Source: DASVVT01 sp036386415
GTDB lineage: Bacteria > Acidobacteriota > Blastocatellia > Pyrinomonadales > Pyrinomonadaceae
Length of the DNA: 64,000 nucleotides
Assembly: GCA_036386415.1 (NCBI GenBank)
Contig: DASVVT010000088.1
Coordinates: 62,001-126,000 of the forward strand
Direction of reading: 5' to 3'
Shown here: in pieces, positions 16,186-25,209 of the stretch
Layout: every line of letters begins with the position of its first letter
How positions within the stretch are numbered: the first letter of the stretch is position 1
The notes under the pieces: generated by a model
Told to the model about the DNA's origin: nothing
Database searches by the model: none
Seen by the model: the letters and a program-made list of their open reading frames with translations, nothing else
Program-made: the position numbers and the translations under genes

Positions 16186-18981
16186 TCATCCCTGCTTCCG
16201 TGTGAGATTCAAAACATAGGCCGTCTGGTCTGCGGTTAAGACAAACAGCTTTTGACCATCGGCGCTGAACTGTGCCAGCGAGACGGCGCTGGGAAAGAGG
16301 AACTGCTCACGCTTCTGCATGGTCGAAAGATCGTAGACGATCAACTGGCCGCGCTCGTTTTCGACGCAGAGGAGACCGCCCGATTTGGAGATGGCCGGGT
16401 GGCCTCCGAAGAAGTGCCCCTTCTGCTCGCCGCTCGAAAGTGAATAGACGAGGACGCGATTCCTCGTATCGGAGATGACAACCCAGTTCCCGGCCACGCT
16501 TATGTCCGAGATGCGAAAAGAGCCTTTGCCCGTTTCAATCAGGAGCGCGCCCGTCCGGTTGCCCGTCTGCGCGTCGAGCGTTTGAATGAAATAGTCTCCC
16601 TCTTTCTCTTTCATCATCGACAACCGGCTGCTTAAAACAGGATCGGCCTTGATCAACGCCCTGGCTGCGCCGGTCGTGACAGACCACAGGAGCGCAAGCG
16701 CCCCCTCGTTCGGATTGAGATAGACCTGCGGTGCTTCCTTCGGAAAGCTACGTGTCCAGAGCGTCGCGCCGGAGCGCGCGTCGTGAATCTCCACAAGGAC
16801 GTTCTCTGTCGGGGAGCCACCCTTTTTGGCCGGTTTTGTCAGGACGACGAAAGGGCCGTGCTGGCTGGCCTTTGTCTCCTCGTCGATCTTCATCCCCTGG
16901 CTCGCCTTGCGGCTCGCGAGGTCGAATCGTGCGATTAATCGTCCGGTCTCCTCGAATTTAGGGAAATCGGCGTAGAGCGACCCGTCCGCGATGTGTGCGC
17001 CGCGAAAGCCGCGAATGTGTAGAATGCGCTCACCCCTGTTTAAATCCCAGACCGCGCCGCGCGTGCGCTCGGAAACGGCCAACCACTTCAGATCAGGGGA
17101 GAGCGCGGCGGCGCGCAGTCGGCCAAAGGAGGTTCGCGGCAGGATCACTTTCGCACGCAAAGCCCCGCTCTCCAACTCGTAGAGCCCAAGCTCGCCGTTG
17201 CGCTGTTCGCCGACTAACACCTGATCGTAGATGTCTACGGCAGACTGCTTGTTCGCCATGAAAATCTTCTTCGTGTTGAGGTCCATGATGCCTACGGGGA
17301 AGTCCTCGACGGGGCGAATCATCAGATAGTCGCCATGCGCGGCGGGCGTCAGGCTGGCGCGCCCGACCGAAAGCTCGCTCAGCACACGCCCCTCCGGGAA
17401 ACTGACGAGCGCCGCCTTTTTCACGTCTTCGTGGCTGATTCCGACAATCCGATCCGGGGCGGTGAAAGCGAACCCGCCTCCGATATACTTCTTAGCCTGG
17501 CCGCGCAAAGGGGTGGCCTCACGCGTCGTCATATCGACAGCAATGGCCGAATCACTATAACCCGCAACGAAGTAACGCGCGTCGGGCGAAAACCCCATGT
17601 TGAGGATGTTCACCTCCTCATCTTCATTGAGCAGCGCGAATAAGGTCAGAATCAAATACTCAAGGTCATTCTTCGGCGTATAGATGGCCTTCTTCTGGAA
17701 GACCTGCGTATCTGTGGCAACATCGAAGAGCGTCAGGTCGAAAGTCCTGTTCAGGCAGGCGAGCGTCTTGCCGTCCGGTGAGAGCGCCGTCTGCATGCAT
17801 CCCTTGAGGATCACCATCTCGCGCACAGATTTCAACTTCTGGTCGGCGAGACTCCAGGACTCGACGCGCAGATTCGAGTTGTAAAAGACGATGAAGTGCG
17901 AGTCGGGCGTAAACTGCGCGGGACGCGCTTCAGGAGCGTCGATGCGAAACAGTAGCTTGAAGGGGTCGCGCGAGAGCACGTTGATTCCCGAATCGTCCTG
18001 GGCCAGCACGTACTTGCCATCGGGGCTGAAGCGCAGGTGCGTGACGTCGCCCCTGAGCGGCGGCTCAAGCTGCTTCTTCCAGACCACATCATGCAGCGCC
18101 TCCTTGCCCCCCAGACCGGAGTAGTTGATAACCTCTGCCTGCCATTTCTGAAACTCTCCTGCGTTTGCGGCGGCACGCTGCTCAATGCACTCGGCTGGAA
18201 CAGAAGAGACGACCTTGAGTATCTCGCGCAGGCGTCGCTCATCGGGCCTGGTCGCGCCAAAGACATCGGAGAACCATCCGCCCGTTCTGCCCTTGGTCTC
18301 GGCCAGGCGATCCCAGAAGGTGGCGAAGGCTTGCGGGTTGTAGCCCGCGCTCGTCATCGCGTAGAGCGCGATCTGATCGGCGACCAGTTGCCCCTTCTCG
18401 CCGTGCCCGTCGCCGCGACCGCAGGCTTCGGGTTTGCGCCCTATGTTCTCCAGAAACTGGTTATACTTTTCAAAGATGTCGCGCCGGTCTCCCACCTGCT
18501 CGACCTTGAGCACCTGGCGCCATAGGCACGTCATACCTATCGCGCCCTCGTGCGCGATATTGTGTCCAAGCTCGTGCGCCAGCACGCCCGCCAGCTCATC
18601 TTCGCTGCGCGCGAAGGCGATCAGCTTGCGCGAGACGTAGACGCGCCCGCCCGGCAAAGTAAAAGCGTTGGCTTCGGCTTGATCGTAGATGAAAAATTGA
18701 AGGCGCAGCCCGGTCGGGAGCTGACGGGCTAAGCGTTCGCCAATACGCCGTAAGTAAGCGCTCAGCTCATCATCCTGAATGACACGATAATCGCGCTGGA
18801 TCCGCTCGGCGATGACCTCACCCAGGTCCATCTCCTGCTGAGGCGTGAAGATATTTTTCCCCGGCGGGATCACCGGAGGCGCGGGCGGCTGACATCGTTG
18901 CTGTGCCCAGACGGGCAATGCGAGCAGGCCGCCAACGAGCAATAGCAGGAGGCAGACGCGAAGCAAGTGATGCTTATTCAT
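16186..18981 (-). CDS. Secreted M48-family metalloprotease fused to a beta-propeller-like domain
   Basis: A protein of 931 residues. A signal peptide (about residues 1-26, ending PVWA) precedes a zinc peptidase domain. HELGH at residues 136-140 gives the zinc His pair and catalytic Glu, and VADQIALYAM downstream fits the third ligand region. From about residue 290 to the end the chain shows repeated WD/TolB-like blades, such as LRFSPDGKYVLAQDD, MGFSPDARYFVAGYSD, AALSPDLKWLAVSE and AQFSADGQKLFVLTA. It is probably periplasmic or outer-membrane associated and may resemble BepA-like quality-control peptidases (inference). CGGGAG shortly before the ATG supports the start. Fusion to such a long propeller is unusual for M48. 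Confidence 0.88.
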   Translation of the reverse strand: MNKHHLLRVCLLLLLVGGLLALPVWAQQRCQPPAPPVIPPGKNIFTPQQEMDLGEVIAERIQRDYRVIQDDELSAYLRRIGERLARQLPTGLRLQFFIYDQAEANAFTLPGGRVYVSRKLIAFARSEDELAGVLAHELGHNIAHEGAIGMTCLWRQVLKVEQVGDRRDIFEKYNQFLENIGRKPEACGRGDGHGEKGQLVADQIALYAMTSAGYNPQAFATFWDRLAETKGRTGGWFSDVFGATRPDERRLREILKVVSSVPAECIEQRAAANAGEFQKWQAEVINYSGLGGKEALHDVVWKKQLEPPLRGDVTHLRFSPDGKYVLAQDDSGINVLSRDPFKLLFRIDAPEARPAQFTPDSHFIVFYNSNLRVESWSLADQKLKSVREMVILKGCMQTALSPDGKTLACLNRTFDLTLFDVATDTQVFQKKAIYTPKNDLEYLILTLFALLNEDEEVNILNMGFSPDARYFVAGYSDSAIAVDMTTREATPLRGQAKKYIGGGFAFTAPDRIVGISHEDVKKAALVSFPEGRVLSELSVGRASLTPAAHGDYLMIRPVEDFPVGIMDLNTKKIFMANKQSAVDIYDQVLVGEQRNGELGLYELESGALRAKVILPRTSFGRLRAAALSPDLKWLAVSERTRGAVWDLNRGERILHIRGFRGAHIADGSLYADFPKFEETGRLIARFDLASRKASQGMKIDEETKASQHGPFVVLTKPAKKGGSPTENVLVEIHDARSGATLWTRSFPKEAPQVYLNPNEGALALLWSVTTGAARALIKADPVLSSRLSMMKEKEGDYFIQTLDAQTGNRTGALLIETGKGSFRISDISVAGNWVVISDTRNRVLVYSLSSGEQKGHFFGGHPAISKSGGLLCVENERGQLIVYDLSTMQKREQFLFPSAVSLAQFSADGQKLFVLTADQTAYVLNLTRKQG

Positions 18982-19158
18982 AGCGACTCCCGATCAGCTC
19001 TTTTAAAATTTATCAGGGGAATACTTTTCTTCTTTCAGAAGCATCCGGGGAACTGTCTATGTCGGAGGCTGCTTGAGACGACTGCGTTGAGGCAGCAGTC
19101 ATGTAAAACTCTGATGCGTAATTGATTTTACCGCAGAGCAACTCTCAACGTAAAATCG

Positions 19159-19245
<87 letters not shown>

Positions 19246-19264
19246 CTTTTAGAGGAAGAGCAAC

Positions 19265-20218
19265 GTGCGATTCCCTTTCAAGTTACCGACTGAAAAAGAG
19301 TTTGATGCTGTCGGCTTCGGCCTCAACGCCGTAGACCATCTCGTGGTCGTGCCTGAATACCCGGCTTTCAATGCCAAGGTACGGTTCATCGAGCACAAGC
19401 AGTCAGCCGGAGGGCAGACCGCTTCGGCGATGGTCGGATTACAGCGGCTGGGTTTGCGCACGGCATACGCGGGACGCTTCGGCTCGGATGCGGAAGGGCA
19501 GTTTGGCCTCATGTCGCTCAAGGGTGAAGGCGTTGACGTGAGGTTTGCGGAAGTTATCGAAGGGGCGCGCACGCAGACGGCCTTCATTATCATAGATGCA
19601 CGGAGCGGCGAGCGAACGATCACCTGGGATCGAGACGAGCGTCTGGGTTATCGCGCGGATGAAGCGCCGATAGAGCTGGCTGCGCGCGGGCGTGTCCTGC
19701 ACCTGGACGCGCACGACCCCGTAGCGTGCGCGCGACTGGCACAGAGGGCACGCGCGGTTGGGGCAGCCGTTTCCGCCGACATAGATAATATCTACGAGGG
19801 GCTGCCGGAGCTTCTGCCGCTCATAGATATTCTCATCGCCTCGACGGAATTCCCGCATCGCCTGACGGGCATTCGCGACGAACGCGCGGCGCTCATCGAA
19901 ACGAAAGCGCGTTACGGCTGCCGACTCGTTGGCATGACGCTCGGAGTGCGGGGCGCGCTTCTTTATCACGATGGCGTGTTCCTGGAGGCTCCAGCCTATG
20001 CTGTGCCGGGCGGGTGCCGCGACACGACGGGAGCGGGCGACGCCTTTCACGCGGGCTTTCTCTATGGGCTGCTTCGCGGCGAGGAGATCGAGACGAGCTT
20101 GAAGCTCGCCAACGCCACCGCCGCATTGAAATGCAGAAGCCTGGGAGCGCGCACCTCTCTCCCGTCTGAAACGCAGTTACACGAGTTCATCGAAGAGCAG
20201 CCGATGCCTCTCGGATAA
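19265..20218 (+). CDS. PfkB-family carbohydrate kinase
   Basis: A protein of 317 residues of the ribokinase/PfkB family. The N-terminal GFGLNAVDHLVVVPEYP and the substrate-loop GGQTASAMVGLQRLG are typical. The C-terminal signature DTTGAGDAFHAGFLYGLL supplies the catalytic Asp and anion hole. The start codon is GTG at 19265, supported by AGAGGAAGAG just upstream. The sugar is not identifiable; sulfofructose, tagatose-phosphate, ribose and nucleosides are all possible in this family. It is a single-gene unit bounded by hairpin elements. Confidence 0.9.
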   Translation: MRFPFKLPTEKEFDAVGFGLNAVDHLVVVPEYPAFNAKVRFIEHKQSAGGQTASAMVGLQRLGLRTAYAGRFGSDAEGQFGLMSLKGEGVDVRFAEVIEGARTQTAFIIIDARSGERTITWDRDERLGYRADEAPIELAARGRVLHLDAHDPVACARLAQRARAVGAAVSADIDNIYEGLPELLPLIDILIASTEFPHRLTGIRDERAALIETKARYGCRLVGMTLGVRGALLYHDGVFLEAPAYAVPGGCRDTTGAGDAFHAGFLYGLLRGEEIETSLKLANATAALKCRSLGARTSLPSETQLHEFIEEQPMPLG

Positions 20219-20279
20219 TTAAAGCCGTAGTGTGTCAAACTGAGTGGATGGCAAAGGTTGTTCACCGCCTGGGCGCAGA

Positions 20280-20392
20280 TTGACCACCGCAGACATTGTG
20301 AACAAAGAGAGGGTACAGAGATTTGAAGAGCAGCGGACGCCTCTGTTGTGTCAGCTCTCTGCGTGACTGTGCGCCCCGGTGGTTAATCTTCG
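20280..20392. repeat. Hairpin element, CCGCAGA-arm family (family F)
   Basis: Left arm CACCGCAGACA-like, right arm CTCTCTGCGTG...GGTGGTTAATC. It is related to the copies at 544-626 and 54608-54690, but the arms are less perfect here. Confidence 0.6.
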
Positions 20393-20565
20393 CTCGCATC
20401 CAATCAAAAATCTGGTACAATCTCGCTCGCTCGTAATCTACAGATCTTTCCACTCAATCAAAAGGGTGGGGCGTGCGTGGGGGTTTTCACACGCTTTCTC
20501 TGGTTCGAGGAGATGGTTCGCCACGCCACAACGCACGTAACCCAGTCCGACAGGAAAAACTTGCC

Positions 20566-21108
20566 ATGAAACGATGCCCATCGTGCCAGCAAACTTATAC
20601 GGATGACGCGCTCAGCTATTGCCCTGCTGACGGGACGCGCCTGGAAAACGAGCGGGCTGCTGCTCCGGCCATGGACCTTCAAGCCACGATCATGGCTCCG
20701 CCGCCGCCGAGCCCGCCGCCGCTCTCAGAGTCCTTCGGCGCCGAAGAGCAACCCTTGTCCGGCTATGAGACCAATGTGACGCCCTCTCTCTCCGGCTTTG
20801 AGACGACCACGCCGCCGGTTCAGACGCCTTCATGGGAATCCCTCCCGACCGCTGTGCAGCAACAGCATCAGAGCTTCACAGCGCCGCCCGCGCCCGAGGG
20901 CGCGAAGCGGCCAAAACCGATGGTCGCCTACATCACCATCGGGGCATCAATCGTCATCGCAGGCTTTCTGCTTTTCATCTGGCTCATTGGATTCATTTTA
21001 GGCGCTGGCGGCGCGCTCATACATCTCTTACTCCTCCTGGCGCTGCTCATCGGATTCGTCGGCATCGCCATAGGAGTATTTCTGCTGTTGACGGGTAAAA
21101 AGCAGTAG
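20566..21108 (+). CDS. Zinc-ribbon membrane protein of unknown function
   Basis: About 180 residues. The N-terminus is a short zinc ribbon (MKRCPSCQQTYTDDALSYCP, with DGTRL after it). A Pro-rich, low-complexity cytosolic linker spans about residues 30-110, then two hydrophobic segments (AYITIGASIVIAGFLLFIWL and LLLLLALLIGFVGIAIGVFL). The in-frame extension to 20473 is unlikely. AGGAAA before the ATG at 20566 and the Cys ribbon directly after it fix the start. Similar small ribbon-plus-TM proteins are common in Acidobacteria, but no function is known to me. Confidence 0.75.
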   Translation: MKRCPSCQQTYTDDALSYCPADGTRLENERAAAPAMDLQATIMAPPPPSPPPLSESFGAEEQPLSGYETNVTPSLSGFETTTPPVQTPSWESLPTAVQQQHQSFTAPPAPEGAKRPKPMVAYITIGASIVIAGFLLFIWLIGFILGAGGALIHLLLLLALLIGFVGIAIGVFLLLTGKKQ

Positions 21109-21260
21109 CCTCAGCGCTTTTACGCGAGCAGGTCATCTACATCCAGAATCATTCTCTGATGAGAATGGCTTCCGGCTCACCCTCCCTGTCACGTTGAAAC
21201 ACTCTCCAAACCCAGTCCCCTTTCCACAACCGAAATGCAACGAAGGCTGAGGACGGGGAA

Positions 21261-21337
21261 CGATCCACGAAGACACACGAAGCAACACGAATAAGGCTCA
21301 ATCTGGTTCGTGTTGCTTCGTGTGTCTTCGTGGATCG
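21261..21337. repeat. Hairpin element, AACACGAA-arm family (family C), copy 1 of an inverted pair
   Basis: A 77-base palindromic element. Its reverse complement matches the element at 24081-24157 at 75 of 77 positions, including the asymmetric loop (AATAAGGCTCAATCTGGTT versus AACCAGATTGAGCCTTATT). The two therefore lie in opposite orientation around a 2.7-kb segment. Confidence 0.92.
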
Positions 21338-21464
21338 GTCGCTGGCTCTCTTTTATTCTGCTATCTGGTTTAAGAGGTTAGCCCCTGAAACGGGAGATAG
21401 ATAATCAAGTAGATTCCATCTCCATTTCCAGAGGGTTGGCGTGCGTTGATCTATCTGGTGGCAG

Positions 21465-22145
21465 CTATTTACGCAAACGCTCTTGGAACAGTGTGAGCAC
21501 GCGCTGCCAGGCATCCGCAGCCGCTTGCGCGTTGTAGACTTCGGGGCGCGTGTCGTTGAAGAAAGCGTGGTCTGCGTCGTAGCTGACGACTTCGACCGGC
21601 AAGTCATACTTGCGAGCCGCTTCCTTGAGCCCTTCGACCTTCTCAGGCGTAATCCAGTTGTCGCGCGCGCCTGCGATAAAAAGGGTCGGGACTTTCAATC
21701 GTGCGAGCGTCTCTTCGTCTGGGATGTCGCCGTAGAACGGAGCCGCCGCACGAAGCGACGCCATCTCGCAGGCGGCGCGAAGCGCGAACGTTCCGCCCAT
21801 GCAGTAACCCGTGATGCAGACGCGCTCCGCAGCGTACGCGCGCCGCGCTTCTTCAATCGCCCGCCCTATCGTATCCAGCCCATCTTCCATCGCCAGCTCG
21901 TGCATGAGCCTCGATGCTTCCTCCGCGTCCTGCGCGATCTTTCCTCGATAAAGGTCGGGCGCGATGCAAAGATAGCCCTCTTTCGCGTAACGCCCGGCGA
22001 GGTCGCGCACGTGGCCGTTGACTCCCCACCACTCCTGTATGAGGATGACGGCTGCGCCTTCCACCCGGCCAGCATCTTCCGGGACGGCGACGAAAGCGGT
22101 CGTCGCCCCGTTCCGTGTCTCAAACTTTAGAGCCTCTGTTTTCAT
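21465..22145 (-). CDS. Dienelactone hydrolase family protein
   Basis: An alpha/beta hydrolase of about 226 residues. The nucleophile is Cys in the elbow GYCMGG. The Asp lies in AGARDNWITPEK and the His in DADHAFFND, which together form the Cys-Asp-His triad of carboxymethylenebutenolidase-like enzymes. VILIQEWWGVNGHVRDL is the usual oxyanion region. It has no signal peptide. I prefer the ATG at 22145; an in-frame TTG at 22154, with GGGGAT closer to it, is a real alternative. No aromatic-degradation genes are nearby, so the natural substrate is uncertain. Confidence 0.9.
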   Translation of the reverse strand: MKTEALKFETRNGATTAFVAVPEDAGRVEGAAVILIQEWWGVNGHVRDLAGRYAKEGYLCIAPDLYRGKIAQDAEEASRLMHELAMEDGLDTIGRAIEEARRAYAAERVCITGYCMGGTFALRAACEMASLRAAAPFYGDIPDEETLARLKVPTLFIAGARDNWITPEKVEGLKEAARKYDLPVEVVSYDADHAFFNDTRPEVYNAQAAADAWQRVLTLFQERLRK

Positions 22146-22256
22146 AGTGGTCAATGATCCCCGGTCTGGAAAAGTAATTATCTGTAGCGCGAGCGAGCGA
22201 GCTTCTGTTTTGAGCGAGCAGATTATATGGTATTCGTCGCGAACTTCCCAAATTCC

Positions 22257-22365
22257 TTGTCAGTTGTCAGTTGTCCGTAGTCCGTTGTTTCCGTTTGCCT
22301 CTGCGAGCGGCTTCGGCGAAAATCGAGCAACGGACAATGGACAACTGACAACTGACTACGGACAG
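22257..22365. repeat. Hairpin element, CAGTTGT-arm family (family I)
   Basis: Left arm GTCAGTTGTCAGTTGTCCG, right arm inverted ACAACTGACAACTGACTA. The AACTGAC heptamer resembles the STRR heptamers described in cyanobacteria. It ends eight bases before the amidohydrolase ATG. Confidence 0.85.
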
Positions 22366-22372
22366 CCTTTTT

Positions 22373-24061
22373 ATGAAAATCATCACAGCCACATTAACAA
22401 GCATCGCGCTCTGTCTCATGACCGTCGGCGCGAGAGTTGAGACGGCAGACCTCATCTTTAAGAACGGCAACATCTACACGGTCAACGACCGCGCGCCGCG
22501 CGCGCAGGCGCTAGCGGTCAAAGGCGACCGCATCGTTTTCGTCGGCTCTGATAGTGGGGCGATGAAGTACGCTGGAAAGCAGACGCGCGTCATAGACCTG
22601 CACGGCCAGACGGTCGTGCCCGGAATGACAGACGCGCACTATCACCTCATCGGCGTAGGCCAGCGCGAGATGACCCTTAACCTGGAAGGCACGACCGGCC
22701 TCGAAGATTTTCTGGCGAAGGTTAAAGCGCGCGTTGACCGCGCCCGTCCCGGCGAATGGGTCACAGGGCGCGGCTGGATCGAGACCTTCTGGAAGCCGCC
22801 AGTCTTTCCCACACGCCAAGACCTGGATCGCGTCGCGCCTCATAATCCGGTCTTCCTCGAACGAGCCGACGGCCACGGAGCAGTAGTCAACAGTGCGGCG
22901 CTGAAGATCGCCGCGATTGATCGAAAGACGCCCAACCCTTTCGGCGGAGAGATATCGAAAGATAAGGTGACGGGCGAGCCCAATGGGATGCTTCTGGACA
23001 ACGCTCATGATCTGATCACCAAACACATTCCGCCCACGACTGCTGCCGAACTGGAGCAGGCCGTTCTGCTCGGAGTCCGCCGCAGCATCGAGTTGGGCTG
23101 GTGTCAGATTCATGATGCGGGCGGAAGCTACGCTGACGTTGCGCTCTACAGAAAACTCTATGGCGAAGGGAAGATCAAGCTACGCATCTACAAGGCCGTT
23201 TCCGGGCCGGGCGAGGAGGCGACGCGCCTGCTGAATGATGCGCCGCTCATCGGAGTCGATGAGGGGCGCTTTACGCTGCGCACGATCAAAGTCCACTTTG
23301 ACGGCGCGCTCGGCTCAAGGGGTGCGGCGCTGCTTGAGCCATATGCGGACGCGCCGGAAACTTCTGGATTTCTCACGGTCAAAGAAGAAGAGCTGCTGCC
23401 AATGCTCACGGAAGCTCTGCGCCGTGGCATTCAGGTCGAGACGCACGCCATCGGCGACCGCGCCAATCGCACCATTCTGGATCTATATGAGAAGGCGTTG
23501 GCCGCCGTGCCTCCCGACGCGCGGAAGATACGCGAGCCTCGCTGGCGCGTCGAACACGCGCAGATCGTCAACCCCCTGGACATCCCGCGCTTTGCACGCC
23601 TCGGCGTGATCCCTTCGATGCAGGCATCGCACGCCATCGGCGACCTGCATTTTGCGCCGCGCCGCCTCGGCCTTAAGCGTTTGGAAGGGGCGTACGCCTG
23701 GCAGAGCTTCATCAAGGCGGGCTCTATCATCGCCGGGGGCTCCGATGCCCCGGTCGAGCGCGGCGAGCCGATGATAGAGTTTTACGCGGCGGTCGCGCGT
23801 CGCGACCAGAAGGGTTTCTCCGGCGAAGGATGGCACGCGGAACAGGCACTCTCGCGCGAGCAGGCGCTGAAGATGTTCACCATCTGGCCTGCTTACGCCG
23901 CATTTGAAGAGAAGCTCAAAGGCTCAATCGGGCCCGGCAAGCTCGCAGACCTGACAGTGCTCTCGGCTGACATCATGAAAATCTCAGAGCCGGAGATACT
24001 CAAGACGCGCTGCCTGATGACCGTCATCGGCGGTGAAGTGGTCTACGAGGCGGGTCTGTAG
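22373..24061 (+). CDS. Amidohydrolase family protein (YtcJ-like), probably exported
   Basis: A protein of 562 residues with a signal-peptide-like start (MKIITATLTSIALCLMTVGA). A TIM-barrel amidohydrolase of the YtcJ/amidohydrolase-3 type follows. The metal motif is DAHYHL (HxH), ETHAIGDRANR and RVEHAQIV give later metal ligands, and SDAPVERGEP holds the catalytic Asp region. GSIGPGKLADLTVLS is the returning beta-sandwich segment. No clear ribosome site precedes the ATG because a hairpin element ends eight bases upstream. The substrate is unknown; the family hydrolyses amide or ester bonds in diverse compounds. Confidence 0.9.
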   Translation: MKIITATLTSIALCLMTVGARVETADLIFKNGNIYTVNDRAPRAQALAVKGDRIVFVGSDSGAMKYAGKQTRVIDLHGQTVVPGMTDAHYHLIGVGQREMTLNLEGTTGLEDFLAKVKARVDRARPGEWVTGRGWIETFWKPPVFPTRQDLDRVAPHNPVFLERADGHGAVVNSAALKIAAIDRKTPNPFGGEISKDKVTGEPNGMLLDNAHDLITKHIPPTTAAELEQAVLLGVRRSIELGWCQIHDAGGSYADVALYRKLYGEGKIKLRIYKAVSGPGEEATRLLNDAPLIGVDEGRFTLRTIKVHFDGALGSRGAALLEPYADAPETSGFLTVKEEELLPMLTEALRRGIQVETHAIGDRANRTILDLYEKALAAVPPDARKIREPRWRVEHAQIVNPLDIPRFARLGVIPSMQASHAIGDLHFAPRRLGLKRLEGAYAWQSFIKAGSIIAGGSDAPVERGEPMIEFYAAVARRDQKGFSGEGWHAEQALSREQALKMFTIWPAYAAFEEKLKGSIGPGKLADLTVLSADIMKISEPEILKTRCLMTVIGGEVVYEAGL

Positions 24062-24080
24062 ATGGGACTAGAAGTGAAGA

Positions 24081-24157
24081 CGATCCACGAAATCACACGA
24101 AGCAACACGAACCAGATTGAGCCTTATTCGTGTTGCTTCGTGTGTCTTCGTGGATCG
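24081..24157. repeat. Hairpin element, family C, copy 2 of an inverted pair
   Basis: An inverted copy of 21261-21337 with 2 mismatches in 77 bases. It lies between the amidohydrolase and the convergent EF-P gene. Confidence 0.92.
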
Positions 24158-24179
24158 TCCTCTTCCTCTCTCTAGAAGG

Positions 24180-24752
24180 TTAGGCGCGCCCGGCGACCTC
24201 GCCCGTCTGTGTGTTGACGCGCACAACCTCGCCCTCTTTGATGAAGAGCGGGACGCGCACACCCAGGCCTGTCTCCAGGGTCGCCTGCTTGGTTGCGCCC
24301 CCGGCTGCCGTATCGCCGCGCATGCCCGGCTCGGTCGAGGTGACGATCAACTCGACGAACTGCGGCAGTTGCAGCGAGATGGCCGCGCCGTTGTGCTTTA
24401 AGACCTGTACGGACATTCCTTCCTTCAAATAGCTGCGATCATCGCCGACCGATTCATCCGTAAACATGAACTGCTCGTACGTCGCCTCGTCCATAAAATG
24501 AAAGCCCTCATTGTCGGCGTAAAGAAAGGAGGCGGGCGTCAACTGAACGTCCGGCTCGGCAAACTTCTCGCTCGATTTGAAGCTCTTTTCCAGCACTGCG
24601 CCCGTCAACAGGTGTCGCAGTTTTGTCCGCACCATCGTCGCCGCCCCGCGCGCCGTCGGGGAGGCGAAGAACACATCCACCACCGTATACGGCTGATCGT
24701 CCACGGCAATCAGCATCTTTCGTTTCAGCTCGTTTGCTCCGATGAGCGACAT
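24180..24752 (-). CDS. Elongation factor P with an EfpL/YeiP-type loop
   Basis: A three-domain EF-P-fold protein of 190 residues that relieves ribosome stalling at proline stretches. Domain III (EPGMRGDTAAGGATKQATLETG, ending VNTQTGEVAGRA, described here by its ends) resembles standard EF-P. The domain I loop reads SPTARGAATMVRTK, not the usual PGKG or PGRG. SPTARGAAT is the loop I know from YeiP/EfpL, where an arginine sits at the tip without modification. So this is either EfpL or an EF-P with an EfpL-like loop. No lysine is available at the tip, so EpmA-type modification would not apply. The start is ATG at 24752. Confidence 0.88.
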   Translation of the reverse strand: MSLIGANELKRKMLIAVDDQPYTVVDVFFASPTARGAATMVRTKLRHLLTGAVLEKSFKSSEKFAEPDVQLTPASFLYADNEGFHFMDEATYEQFMFTDESVGDDRSYLKEGMSVQVLKHNGAAISLQLPQFVELIVTSTEPGMRGDTAAGGATKQATLETGLGVRVPLFIKEGEVVRVNTQTGEVAGRA

Positions 24753-24763
24753 GATTAATAAGA

Positions 24764-24894
24764 AGTAGACAGTAGACAGTAGTCAGTAGTCAGTAGAAAG
24801 ACAGAGTGTTACGCTTTGTTGTCTACTATGATTTGGAGATGAGCATCAACGGATTTTCTTTTCTACTGGCTCCTGACTACTGTCTACTGTCTAC
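24764..24894. repeat. Hairpin element, family A, inverted core
   Basis: Arms AGTAGAC/AGTAGTC and inverse. The core (AAAGACAGAG near 24797 through CATCAACGGATTTTCTTTT) is the reverse complement of the core at 8.7 kb. It lies between the EF-P start and the 3' end of the next minus-strand gene. Confidence 0.85.
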
Positions 24895-24910
24895 TTCCTT
24901 TTCCCTTTCT

Positions 24911-25201
24911 TCAGTCCATCATTGTGACTTCGCCATCGACGACGCGCGCCAGGTATTCGCCATCGCGCAGCACCCAGGCGATGCGGTGTCCACTCTGCGC
25001 CAGCCCGGCCCACTCGCTGCGCTTGTCGGGGTTCTGTTCGACGAGCACAGCGCCTTCAGCCAGCTCGACGTAGCGCAGGCCGGAGCGCTTGAAGCGCTTG
25101 ACCCCGCGCCCGCCGCCGAACAACTTTTCAAAGGCGACGAGAATGACGCCTTGGCTCAGGCTCTCGCCCATGGTTTTGCTTGACTCTTTACTTTTCGCCA
25201 T
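24911..25201 (-). CDS. Small protein of unknown function, paired with a response regulator
   Basis: A 96-residue soluble protein with no motif I recognise. It starts MAKSKESSKTMGESLSQGVI, continues with a basic stretch (GGGRGVKRFKRSG) and ends in beta-rich segments (RIAWVLRDGEYLARVVDGEV). It begins 8 bases after the response regulator stop, so the two are almost surely co-transcribed. It could be an output or accessory protein for that regulator (inference). Confidence 0.6.
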   Translation of the reverse strand: MAKSKESSKTMGESLSQGVILVAFEKLFGGGRGVKRFKRSGLRYVELAEGAVLVEQNPDKRSEWAGLAQSGHRIAWVLRDGEYLARVVDGEVTMMD

Positions 25202-25209
25202 ACAATGCT

